Shown here piece by piece: positions 43,794 to 52,918 of a DNA stretch of 54,181 bases. How positions within the stretch are numbered: position 1 is the stretch's first letter; the number at the start of each line of letters is the position of its first letter. Where the stretch lies: contig NZ_JAIQUM010000037.1 in the NCBI RefSeq assembly GCF_020075705.1, positions 1 to 54,181 of the forward strand, read 5' to 3'. The notes beneath the pieces were generated by a model that did no database searches, was not told where the DNA came from, and saw only the letters and a program-made list of their open reading frames with translations. A program made the position numbers and the translations under genes. This stretch comes from Metabacillus rhizolycopersici. GTDB taxonomy: Bacteria; Bacillota; Bacilli; Bacillales; Bacillaceae.

Positions 43794-43914
43794 ATTGTTT
43801 AAGAATTTGGCGATTTAGGAATGGTTTATCCAATCAAAGCTAATTTTTTGCCATCAGACTTACTAGCATGATGTGTAGAAACAATAAAGTTGTTTAATTC
43901 CCGTATAGAAAACA

Positions 43915-43950
43915 AAGGCCTTACTACATATGAAATGTAATAAGGCTTTT
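43915..43950. terminator. Bidirectional terminator
   Basis: AAGGCCTTACTACAT/ATGTAATAAGGCTTTT imperfect hairpin between the rightward GNAT gene and the leftward hydrolase. Confidence 0.6.
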
Positions 43951-44096
43951 AAAAGATGTTTGAAAACGCTTTGATCTATACAAGTTTATTTTAAAAAAGA
44001 TAATAAAGTAGTTTAATATTATTGCACTAAAGCCCATGTTAACTTAAGTACAATTCTTCACAAGCGCACTTTCAGGTAAGTAAAAAGCTACCATAT

Positions 44097-45125
44097 TTAT
44101 TTTATAAATGTATCACACATCCATTCATAAAATTTTTCCTTCTCTTCAAACTGTGGATAATGAGCTGATTGATTAAAAGAAATAAATTCCTTGTTATCAG
44201 CTTCAATCATATCAAAATATTTTTTTGCTGCATTAGATGAAGTCATATAATCATATTTTCCCATGATAAAATAGAATGGTAATTCAAGTTCTGTTACGAT
44301 GGAAGGTAATGAGTTCTCCGTTAAATTTTTTAACAAAATATTTTGGGAATAGGGTAACCCATAGTTGTAACGGATTATATCTAATAAATTATATTCGCTG
44401 CTTACTAACATACCTATGTTATTACCATCTGGGTTATCAATAAGTCTGGTAGCTCCACCATATTTTATAACATAATTTCGTGGAGTAAACATTTCGCCAT
44501 TTTTGATTTTTGCAGTAATCCCTTGTAAATATAAAACATCATCCGTATTGCCAGCATTTTGTGCCTGATCAATCGTATAATTCAAATTGTCAATCTCGCT
44601 TTCTACTATATTACTCATCTGTCCGATACCAACATATGCTTCATATTTTTCAGGGGTTTTATAGGCGGCTTGCATTCCAATATATGTACCATATGAATGA
44701 CCAATTAGTATTACCTTCTCTTTATCAAGTCGTTCTTTTATATAATCCGTTATCGCCAATAAGTCCTCAACTAATAAGTCTGGTGAAAGGTTGGAATAGT
44801 CCTCAAAAAAATGAAATGATTTTCCACTCGCTCTTTGATCATAATGAACAACAGTAAATTTCGTTTCCAATAAGTCCTGATATTTTTCAGCATACGGAAT
44901 TTCTGAAGTTCCTGGTCCTCCATGTACAAAAAGAATAACAGGATTATCCTTATCATTGCCGCGTATCATAATTTCTTGACTAGTCCCATTTATCTCTACT
45001 TGTTCTAATACATTCATACTATTATCGCCTTTTATATGCTGAGTCCATGTGGGACGAAAAAGTGCTATGATTAAGAATAGGATAACGACTCCGATCAATT
45101 TTAGTGGCTTTTTTATATGTTTCAT
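44097..45125 (-). CDS. Membrane-anchored alpha/beta hydrolase (prolyl aminopeptidase-like)
   Basis: A 342-residue alpha/beta hydrolase of the S33 (proline iminopeptidase) type. An N-terminal signal anchor (LIGVVILFLIIALFRP, residues 11-26) places it outside or membrane-bound. Motifs: oxyanion HGGPG (about residue 69), YDQRASGKS, nucleophile elbow G-H-S-Y-G (Ser about 142), acid GKYDYM and His in QSAHYPQF near the C-terminus. The substrate is not predictable. The ATG is preceded by AAAGGA. Single leftward gene. Confidence 0.85.
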   Translation of the reverse strand: MKHIKKPLKLIGVVILFLIIALFRPTWTQHIKGDNSMNVLEQVEINGTSQEIMIRGNDKDNPVILFVHGGPGTSEIPYAEKYQDLLETKFTVVHYDQRASGKSFHFFEDYSNLSPDLLVEDLLAITDYIKERLDKEKVILIGHSYGTYIGMQAAYKTPEKYEAYVGIGQMSNIVESEIDNLNYTIDQAQNAGNTDDVLYLQGITAKIKNGEMFTPRNYVIKYGGATRLIDNPDGNNIGMLVSSEYNLLDIIRYNYGLPYSQNILLKNLTENSLPSIVTELELPFYFIMGKYDYMTSSNAAKKYFDMIEADNKEFISFNQSAHYPQFEEKEKFYEWMCDTFIK

Positions 45126-45511
45126 ATGAATCCTTTCTGCTGTATGTATTTATTTGCCTTGAATAAAGTAAATGATTTAATTGTAAAATCGGCTGCTTTT
45201 ACTTCACAATCGCATACATTTAATCTTACTACATATTGGAATTAGATGGGATTTTTATTTGTAAACATATGAATTTGTTATTCACAAAGCCTGCCTCGTT
45301 AGACATTAGACCAATAATAAGTTTTAAACAACTTTCTTGTCACTTAACACATCAAATATTTCAAAGTGAACAGTGATATAGTAACCACAATTATTTTTCC
45401 TGTTTTCCTGCCCATAACTTTTATTTCTAAAAAATTCCGAATGATCCCTCAAACTTTTTTCCAATTAATTTGTTAGAATAGGACTATCTACTAAATAAAC
45501 GAGGGATCGGC
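45126..45511. other. Divergent promoter region before the Wadjet operon
   Basis: About 385 bp, AT-rich, between the leftward hydrolase and rightward jetD. A TAGAAT -10-like sequence at 45474-45479 lies 33 bp before the jetD ATG, without a clear -35. No gene and no strong operator were seen. Confidence 0.4.
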
Positions 45512-46816
45512 ATGATAGAAGAGTCGCTGTATACATATATTCAACAATTTATTCTTAAAAGTGGCGAGGAGCTGGAGTGGAATCAACCTACTAATGAAGA
45601 TATTTTAATAGAAGGAAAAATCATCAAGCGTTCGGAGAGAACCTATCGAGTTCTCGGTCTATTATCGTTATCCATCCAAATGCCTAAAGCAGACGAAATG
45701 TTAATCGATCAGAAATTGGAAGCTTTAGTATTTACGACTAGAAAAAAAGTCAACCTAGATGATCGTGATCGTCAGACCTTTAGATGGTTAGAGGAGGGCT
45801 GGATTATAAAAGAAGTACGGTTTGAGAAGGATGAAAAAACGGTGCGCACATCCCATTATCGGATGGGGTTTCGTTTGTATCAGTATGAACAGGTAAAACT
45901 TCAACAAAAGCTGGAGCAAACGCATAATGAATTTTTCAACATTAAGAATGACCTCCTAGCAATGTGCGAGTCCAAAAGCGATAAACAGCAAAGAGACCTT
46001 GGAATCCAAAACATAATCAAGATAATCAATCAACTCAATCCGAATGAACTAAGCACATCTCTTTATTTTTCAAAAACGTGGCCTTTGCGGAAAAGACTAA
46101 AATATTTACACTTCGTTCGCGCATTTTGTCAATTATCTTTTCAGAAGGAGGAATTCGACTGGAAGGAAATTGGGGCAGCGTATTTTCAAAAAATCGGAGG
46201 GTCAAAGGAGTTTGATTCCTATAAGCAAGAGTTTCTTGACCATTTAGAAGAGTGGGCTAATGTTCCGGTGGATGAGCTAGGCTTAACGAGTCTCGGTCAA
46301 ATTACACCGGTCTTTTTTGCTGGGCAGCTAAGTGGGAAGTATGCTGCTTATCATTGGGGAGCCGTTCATGCCTTAACACATTTAGCGATTGCGACGGAAG
46401 CATATGAAACAAAGGCGACGACACTTTGGTTAGTTGAGAACCGTGCGATCCTGACTCGGATGTCGGCAGCGGAGCATTTTTTGAAAGAAACGAATTCTCT
46501 CATGATATGTATTGATGGGCATTTACGTTCCGCCCACAAAAAGGCGATTTCACAAATTTTATCTAACAGCAAAGTTGAACAAGTGATCATTTGGTGTGAT
46601 TACGATTTAGACGGATTGCATATTTCAAAAGAAATACACCGAGTTGTAAACCAATATAACGAACTCACTCTAAAGTGGGTATTGCCAGATCAGCAGGTGA
46701 CTGGTGACAGCAATCAGTATGAACAATATGTAACGAGCTTTTTACAACATAACAAAATGGAGCAGGAACGAATACTGGGAGGTGAGGAGCAGTGGAAAAG
46801 CTGGATTCTGGCTTAA
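45512..46816 (+). CDS. jetD: Wadjet protein JetD (Toprim nuclease subunit)
   Basis: A 434-residue JetD. The N-terminal two thirds are helical and winged-helix-like; the C-terminal part is a Toprim-type nuclease fold with the conserved Glu E309 (TTLWLVENRAIL), the G-H-x-R-S element (CIDGHLRSAHKKA) and the D-x-D motif D363-Y-D365 (VIIWCDYDLDGLHISKE). In Wadjet systems JetD cleaves circular plasmid DNA once the JetABC motor has extruded it. GAGGGATCGG precedes the ATG. It is first in the operon here and overlaps jetA by 25 bp. Confidence 0.9.
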   Translation: MIEESLYTYIQQFILKSGEELEWNQPTNEDILIEGKIIKRSERTYRVLGLLSLSIQMPKADEMLIDQKLEALVFTTRKKVNLDDRDRQTFRWLEEGWIIKEVRFEKDEKTVRTSHYRMGFRLYQYEQVKLQQKLEQTHNEFFNIKNDLLAMCESKSDKQQRDLGIQNIIKIINQLNPNELSTSLYFSKTWPLRKRLKYLHFVRAFCQLSFQKEEFDWKEIGAAYFQKIGGSKEFDSYKQEFLDHLEEWANVPVDELGLTSLGQITPVFFAGQLSGKYAAYHWGAVHALTHLAIATEAYETKATTLWLVENRAILTRMSAAEHFLKETNSLMICIDGHLRSAHKKAISQILSNSKVEQVIIWCDYDLDGLHISKEIHRVVNQYNELTLKWVLPDQQVTGDSNQYEQYVTSFLQHNKMEQERILGGEEQWKSWILA

Positions 46817-48222
46817 TCTCTATTTTTAAATCAACGGAATCAGCTCCAGAAATCATGCAGTCGATGAAGGATATTTCGTCATTAGCAGGCGTTTTAAGTG
46901 ATTTAGGAGCGCAAAACTTTTTTCAAACGCCAGGTGAAATTCTTAGATTTTTAAGACTTATTCAACTCTTAAATGAAGAAGCTCTTGGCTTGGATGATCC
47001 GATTGAAAATGCAGAAACCGTCTATTATCGTTATCGAAATCGGTATGATGATCTAGAGCCGCCTTCGAAAAAAAGAGTCGAGCAAATCATTAATGTCTTA
47101 GTGAAAAACAATTGGATTTCGAAACAAACGAGAAGGATTAAAATGCGAGATGTTGGAAAGCGGATGATGGATGCACTGATTCGCCTTGCCAATGATTCTC
47201 TTGCTTATTATATGAACGATGATATCGGACGAGCATTGTTTCAGGCTAGACGTGATGCAGATATTAGTGAAGCCTATGATGACAACGGTATCTCAGGTGG
47301 AAATAAAATTGCGAGCATGATTCGAAATGTGCAAGATGCAATTGCTCTTTTACGAGAGCGCGAGTTAGAGCTGCTTGCAGACCGCAATGCTTTACCACAG
47401 CTTGAGATCATCCACAAATTAATGAAAGATTTAGAGGTCAAGCTTGAGGAACGATATAGACAATTTCAAACGGTAGAGGATAGTTTAGTGCTAACGGATT
47501 TAATGCAAAGAGGGACAGCTGTTCTTGCAGAAGGAACGAACCTCAGTTTAGGGATGATCAACAAATATGTAAAGTTCACCAATATGCAAAAAACACCGTT
47601 AACCTCGACGATTCAGCCTGAAAAGGTCCGCGCTTTCATCTCGAATATGTTTGATCCCCCTCTTGATTCTGATATTCCTAATGCCCATCAACTATTAAGC
47701 TTTATGGAGCAAAATCAATATGAGGACGAGGCAATCGACGGGCTATGGATACCTGTGAAATTCGCTGCGCCTTTATCTCCGCTTGCCATCGATGAGGCGA
47801 TTGAGTATTTAGAAACATATGAACCAGCAGTTGAGCCAATTGTGGAAGAAGAATCAGAGCCAGAATACGCAACCGAGGAAATGTCAGAGGAGGAGCTGGA
47901 GAGCTTGATGGTAGAATCAAACTGGCTGTTAACGAAGAACATGATTGATACGACAGCGATTGAAGCGTTTTTTGAAAAACAGGAAGAAGCACCGTTAGAG
48001 CAAGTGATCATCGAAGCAACGACGGATCAATGGAGTGATGCGATTAATGCTTTAACAGCCATTTCAGCGTTAGTGAGTAATAAAAAAGTAACGATCACAA
48101 CGGATGAACAAAACAGAGAACATAAGGTTTTCGATAAAAAATGGGAGTGGATGAAGGATGGAGATGGATCAGACATTATTAAACGGAGAAGCGATGGCAA
48201 AAGAGATGAAAAATCCGAATGA
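46792..48222 (+). CDS. jetA: Wadjet protein JetA (kleisin-like, MukF analogue)
   Basis: A 476-residue JetA. It starts at GTG (46792) after GAGGAGCA. The N-terminal winged-helix part (EILRFLRLIQLLNEEALGL, KKRVEQIINVLVKNNWIS) precedes a long helical region, an acidic linker (about 352-375, EPIVEEESEPEYATEEMSEEE) and a C-terminal winged-helix part. By analogy with MukF it bridges the SMC heads and JetB. It overlaps jetD upstream and jetB downstream, consistent with fixed stoichiometry of one complex. Confidence 0.88.
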   Translation: MEKLDSGLISIFKSTESAPEIMQSMKDISSLAGVLSDLGAQNFFQTPGEILRFLRLIQLLNEEALGLDDPIENAETVYYRYRNRYDDLEPPSKKRVEQIINVLVKNNWISKQTRRIKMRDVGKRMMDALIRLANDSLAYYMNDDIGRALFQARRDADISEAYDDNGISGGNKIASMIRNVQDAIALLRERELELLADRNALPQLEIIHKLMKDLEVKLEERYRQFQTVEDSLVLTDLMQRGTAVLAEGTNLSLGMINKYVKFTNMQKTPLTSTIQPEKVRAFISNMFDPPLDSDIPNAHQLLSFMEQNQYEDEAIDGLWIPVKFAAPLSPLAIDEAIEYLETYEPAVEPIVEEESEPEYATEEMSEEELESLMVESNWLLTKNMIDTTAIEAFFEKQEEAPLEQVIIEATTDQWSDAINALTAISALVSNKKVTITTDEQNREHKVFDKKWEWMKDGDGSDIIKRRSDGKRDEKSE

Positions 48223-48889
48223 TGCTGCAGAAGCTATCAATGTGAATCCGTTAAATGTCATGCAGTCGATTAGAGGGATCTTGACTCAGGAAGAGGAGTT
48301 AACATTTATGAATATTCTTTTCTCCTCATCGGCTTCGATTCGATCCGGAAATTTTGGCTTATCCCGCAAAGAGGTGGAAAAACAACTTGGTATTTCAGGA
48401 GATGACGATCGGCTTATCTCTTTCATCACAAGGGTCAATCAAGCAATCAGTCGATACTTTCAATTAATTTATGATGAAAAGCGTGACCAAGTCGTAGCGT
48501 TAATGAGGGTATCTGCTCAATCTGCGCGGAACACCTTATCAAAAGAAAGCTTAGCGATTTTACTCTATATGTTTTACCAACAAGAGGTTTTGCAGCATGA
48601 GTTCACACTATTTGACCAATTACTAGATGCCCTCGGCCACGAAACGAAAAAAGCAAACCAAAGAGTACTCCTTAATATAGACCCTTTAAAGAAAATTGGT
48701 GCGATTGAAGATTATGAAACGAATTCATCAGAGCGGGCTTTTCAGCTTACAGCCATCGGCGTGCATCTTTTTTCTGATTCATTCTTGCGGAGAACGGCAG
48801 AATTCAGTCAGTCGAATCAGTTGAACAAAGAGGAAGTATTGAAATTTTTCAAGCGATACAATTTGTATCAGAAGGGAGAAAGCCAATGA
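48194..48889 (+). CDS. jetB: Wadjet protein JetB (MukE/KITE-like)
   Basis: About 231 residues from the ATG at 48194, which has GGAG 5 bp upstream; ATGs at 48158 and 48164 in the same frame are possible but poorly spaced. It consists of tandem winged helices, FGLSRKEVEKQLGISGDDDRLISFITRVN and a C-terminal NKEEVLKFFKRYNLY. JetB is the MukE-like KITE subunit that bridges the kleisin JetA and DNA. It overlaps jetA by 29 bp, and its stop overlaps the jetC start (ATGA). Confidence 0.88.
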   Translation: MAKEMKNPNDAAEAINVNPLNVMQSIRGILTQEEELTFMNILFSSSASIRSGNFGLSRKEVEKQLGISGDDDRLISFITRVNQAISRYFQLIYDEKRDQVVALMRVSAQSARNTLSKESLAILLYMFYQQEVLQHEFTLFDQLLDALGHETKKANQRVLLNIDPLKKIGAIEDYETNSSERAFQLTAIGVHLFSDSFLRRTAEFSQSNQLNKEEVLKFFKRYNLYQKGESQ

Positions 48890-51800
48890 TACCGTGGAGA
48901 ATGTCATTTTCAGGTATTCGTGATTATCGGCCGGAGCAGATTGATTTATCTGGAAGTGACGAGCATATCATGATTACCGGTCCAAACGGCTCAGGAAAGT
49001 CGACAATTACATATTGCTTAGGAGCTGTGCTCTATTCTTCAAAAGTAGATGTGGGAGGGTTAAAATCTCGAAATCTATTACCTGATCAAACCTGGAAAGC
49101 CCAAATTTCTTTCGTATTTAAAAATGAAGGCCAGATGAAAATTGATGCTGCCACATTCATTCAATTTACCTTAAGAATGGTTCAAGAGCCAGGACAACCG
49201 ATAAAAAAAGAATACTCGATCTCAACAGGTGAGGAGATTGATCAGTGGGAGCATATTGATAAATATACATCAGGAGATCGTCAATTTAATTTTTCCGCTT
49301 ATAAGCAAAGCCTACTCCACAAATATAAAATTGACCCTGATGCCTATTATTTGATTTGGTACCAGCAGGAGGTGAATCAATTTGCCGTCATGGATCCAGA
49401 AGAACGATTTCGGATTTTTAGCGAGATGCACGGAATTGATCAAACGCAGCGTGAATGGGAAGAAAGTATTGAAAAACTAAAGGAAACAACAGAAACGCTT
49501 AAGACAGCGAAGTATAGTGTTGATAATAAACGATTAGAGCTACAAATAAAAAAGGCTGATTTAGAGCGCTTTAAAAGTAATCAAGAACGTCTTACCCGTG
49601 GAGCAAGGCAATATACGGAAGCTCTTATTTTATTAGAAGCAGCTTTGAAAAAAGAGAGGAATAGTTTAGAAGGAATCATCGTGGAACTTTCCTCACATCT
49701 TGAAGAAGTTGAGGAAGCAATTTCTTCCAAGCAAGAAGAGAAAATAACCTTGAAGGAACAGCTGAACACGCTGCTACATGAAAAAGGACAGCTAGAAAGC
49801 AAGTTGGAAGAGACTGAAGGCTTACGGGAAGCATGTCATGGTGAAATTCACGATACAAAGCGGTCCATCGATCAGCTAGAAAACGAGCTTGAGGATTTAA
49901 CGAAGCGGAAGAACCAAATTACTCGTACGGAAAAAGAAGTGCAGGGGCAGCTAAGTCAAGTGGGCAAGGAAATCGATGACACGAGCAACCAATTAGCCGA
50001 TGTAGAAGAGCAGGATAAACAGCTGAAACAGTCACATTTTGATTTACTGAGTGAAATCACAAAATTAGACCATCAAGTACAAGAAGGCGAAAGGTTATAC
50101 GAAGAGCATAGTAAAAGATTAGCAGAATACAAAAGTAGTCATAAGGTTTCAGCAACGATTAAGAAGCTAGAAGAGGAAATTCTTTCTTTTAAAAATGAAC
50201 ATTTCACATTAGCGAATAAGGTTGGAGAGCTAAAAACGGAAAAGCTTTCTTTACTAGAAAACCGTGATCTCTCTCAACGTCAAAGTGAATCAATCACCTA
50301 TTTGCGCACGCGAAATATTAAAGCCTTTCCGCTTCGTGAATTGGTCGAATTGGATGAGCAGGCACAGCTAAATGATGAACAGCTCTTTCATACGATTAAA
50401 TATACGATCTTTTTCCAAGGAAAACAGCTTCAGCCACCTAATGATCTTTACCATGTCCCATTAATGGACATCGTACCCGATCGTTCGATAAATGCGTTGC
50501 CTGAGCTGCATCTAAAAATAAAGGAAGGCATTAAGAATGAGGATATACCACATGCGATCAAAGCACTATGGTGGGTCGAGCAATTTTTCAAAAATGGTCC
50601 AGTTAAGATCCAAAATGGAAGCCTATATGATGCGATGGGGATTCGTGGACCACAGGAAAAAGAGCGCTATATTTTAAGTCAGAAAGCATTGATGATGAGA
50701 AAGCAAGAGGTGGACAAGCTTATCTCGATTAATGAATCCAGACTAGCAGAACTAGACGAGCTGATTAGCACTCATACGAAAAAATCTCAAGAGCTCAGCC
50801 GGATTATTCAGCTTGTAAGAGAAGCGGAAGCATTTATGGCCATGGAATATGAGCGGGAAAGTCGCAGCAAACGATTAGAGGGAGAGAAAAACAGCTTAGT
50901 AGAAATGGAGACAGTGTTAGGAGAGCTTGATGAAAACAAGACGAGCCTCAAGGTTCACTTGATTCAACTCGAAAATAAAGAGAGTGTCTTAAAGGAAGAA
51001 GCGAATTTTTACGAAGAGCTCGGGAAAATGAAAGGGAAGTATGATCACTTACTAAAGCTCGGGCAGCATTTGACCACGTTAAACAGTCAGCATGCACAGC
51101 AAAGTATCATTCTAGAAGGACTAGAGGATGATCTAGATAAGCTGGAACGTAAAATGAAAAAGCTCAAGCGGAATGAAGAACAGCTTGATGAGGACATTGA
51201 ATCGTCCAAAAGCGAGCTGAAGAGAGTCACCAATCAACGACAAAATAAAAGCGATGAGAAGGAGTCGACGGCACAGCAGCTTGTGGCCTATATACAAGAA
51301 ATAACGGACATGAAAGCTCTAGTTCCGCAGGTTTATTCAGAAATTGTCGATGAAGGACTCTCTGACCAGCTACCATCGACGGTAAGCTTAAAACATCAAC
51401 GTGAAAACGGAAAAGTAATGTTTGACAATGCCAGAATGGAGTCAGGCATTGATCCAGCAGCACCGGAAAACTATGAAGCTGTTAAGCAAGAGTTTGAGCG
51501 ATTGGACAATGAATACAAGCGTACAAATATTTTACTTGAGCAGGATCGAGAGCGAGCCGAGCAGCTAAAGCACAAGCTAGAAACAACGATTAATATGAGA
51601 GTCATGGAAATTCGCAGAAGATTTCAGTTGTATATGAGTCACTTTCAATTTGAAGGTGAAGTGGATTGGGAATCCTCCGTGGATAAAAGAGGACGCATCC
51701 ACTTTAAGCTCTTCATCAAAGCTAGAAAAGAAGGCCACAGAGGAACAATGGAGGACGTCAGTACAAAGGCTCGTGGCGGTAAGGTCGGAAAAGGTGTATC

Positions 51801-52092
51801 AGGAGGAGAAGAGTCACTTAGTTCACTATTATTTGCGTTAGCCCTGCTACAAAACCTATCCTTCAAACCAGGATTCATTGTACTAGATGAATTCGACAGT
51901 GCCTTAGACGAAAACCGTAAATTAAAGGTATTTGACCTATACGTCCAGCAATTACAAAGAAAACTAATCATCCTTACACCAAAATCACACGAAGATCACT
52001 ACCTAAAGCGCTTCTCAAAAGCATTGGTTGTTCAACACGACCCGACTATTCCGTCTAGTAAAATAGTGGGGATTGTGAGGAAGGATTCGTAA
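48886..52092 (+). CDS. jetC: Wadjet protein JetC (SMC/MukB-like ATPase)
   Basis: A 1068-residue SMC-like ATPase. Walker A is G32-PNGSGKST-40. Long coiled coils run from about residue 195 to 480 and 620 to 930, with a globular hinge-like segment between (about 485-615, FPLRELVELDEQ...VPLMDIVPDR). The C-terminal head carries the ABC signature SGGEESLSS (about 972) and Walker B FIVLDEFDSALDE (D1001-E1002). JetC dimers form the loop-extruding motor that recognises circular plasmids by topology. GGGAGAA lies before the ATG. It is the last gene and is intact. Confidence 0.93.
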   Translation: MIPWRMSFSGIRDYRPEQIDLSGSDEHIMITGPNGSGKSTITYCLGAVLYSSKVDVGGLKSRNLLPDQTWKAQISFVFKNEGQMKIDAATFIQFTLRMVQEPGQPIKKEYSISTGEEIDQWEHIDKYTSGDRQFNFSAYKQSLLHKYKIDPDAYYLIWYQQEVNQFAVMDPEERFRIFSEMHGIDQTQREWEESIEKLKETTETLKTAKYSVDNKRLELQIKKADLERFKSNQERLTRGARQYTEALILLEAALKKERNSLEGIIVELSSHLEEVEEAISSKQEEKITLKEQLNTLLHEKGQLESKLEETEGLREACHGEIHDTKRSIDQLENELEDLTKRKNQITRTEKEVQGQLSQVGKEIDDTSNQLADVEEQDKQLKQSHFDLLSEITKLDHQVQEGERLYEEHSKRLAEYKSSHKVSATIKKLEEEILSFKNEHFTLANKVGELKTEKLSLLENRDLSQRQSESITYLRTRNIKAFPLRELVELDEQAQLNDEQLFHTIKYTIFFQGKQLQPPNDLYHVPLMDIVPDRSINALPELHLKIKEGIKNEDIPHAIKALWWVEQFFKNGPVKIQNGSLYDAMGIRGPQEKERYILSQKALMMRKQEVDKLISINESRLAELDELISTHTKKSQELSRIIQLVREAEAFMAMEYERESRSKRLEGEKNSLVEMETVLGELDENKTSLKVHLIQLENKESVLKEEANFYEELGKMKGKYDHLLKLGQHLTTLNSQHAQQSIILEGLEDDLDKLERKMKKLKRNEEQLDEDIESSKSELKRVTNQRQNKSDEKESTAQQLVAYIQEITDMKALVPQVYSEIVDEGLSDQLPSTVSLKHQRENGKVMFDNARMESGIDPAAPENYEAVKQEFERLDNEYKRTNILLEQDRERAEQLKHKLETTINMRVMEIRRRFQLYMSHFQFEGEVDWESSVDKRGRIHFKLFIKARKEGHRGTMEDVSTKARGGKVGKGVSGGEESLSSLLFALALLQNLSFKPGFIVLDEFDSALDENRKLKVFDLYVQQLQRKLIILTPKSHEDHYLKRFSKALVVQHDPTIPSSKIVGIVRKDS

Positions 52093-52190
52093 TAGAATTG
52101 TACCTCAGCTCTTAGGACACAAGTTATTATCTGAGAGTGGAGAAGGTAAGGATAATTGTTATATAAGTAAACACATAGTTAGTATGTTTG

Positions 52191-52233
52191 GAAGCGTCAA
52201 AGTACAACTCAAAGTTTTTGACGCTTCTTTTTT
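52191..52233 (+). terminator. Terminator of the Wadjet operon
   Basis: GAAGCGTCAAA/TTTTTGACGCTTC hairpin followed by TTTTTT, 100 bp past jetC. Confidence 0.8.
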
Positions 52234-52918
52234 CTGGTAAATATCCTTCATTGACGGTAATCTATTTATGAGAGAGTGAAATAAATTCCTTTGCTTTTCA
52301 GGTGCAAAGGGGGATACATATCATACTATAATGGAGATTTATATGCATTTGACTAAATTTGAAATCCTTTTCTCTATCATATAATCGAACAAGACCCCTG
52401 GGGGAAATGTCCCGAACCCCCGAAGTCTATTCAACTAAAAATTTTACAAAGGCAGGATGTCCGATAAAACTTTATCACACGCGGTTTCCATTATCCTAAC
52501 CAGTCCCGATATTACGGACATGACTAAAAATATAATGTTGATAAAAGCTACCCGTTTTTTATAGTGTAGCTTTTTTATTTGTATTTGTTGTGTAATGACA
52601 ATAAAGTCGTTTAAATTGATGGGTTGTTCCACAATTGAGCTTTATTGGAATAATGGTCACAAAAATAATCAAACTCCCTCATTAAAGCGTATTTTGATCA
52701 ATCTTTTTTCAAAATACGCTCTTTCTTTTAATCATTTATTAAGGTTATTAGCATCAATTTGATCGAACATTATTCTAAAGCAACATCAAAGTCAAATTGA
52801 ACTCTTTTATTCATAATTATCTCTCCTTTAAAACCATTCTTAAAGCTTTTGCATTATTGTAATCATGGTCTAACTATTTTTATGGGGAATTCATCTCCGT
52901 GGTTCTGTGTAATCAACT
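52234..52918. other. Gene-free region with repeat copy B
   Basis: About 685 bp. It contains an ATTCAACTAAA motif near 52426, a hairpin AAAAGCTAC/GTAGCTTTTTT near 52545-52578, and at about 52620-52790 a diverged copy of the 1320-1496 repeat: its hairpin arms AAAGCGTATTTT/CAAAATACGCTCTT enclose the same GATCAATCTTTTTT loop. Then a T-rich tail precedes the GC-rich gene. No credible gene. Confidence 0.5.

Noticed and set aside
45512..52092. SMC-Toprim operon as a new defence system
   Set aside because: The four-gene set fits the described Wadjet (JetABCD) system; only the order is notable.
52444..52632. Leftward 62-codon frame in the repeat B region
   Set aside because: Starts at GTG without a ribosome site and overlaps hairpin and repeat structures.
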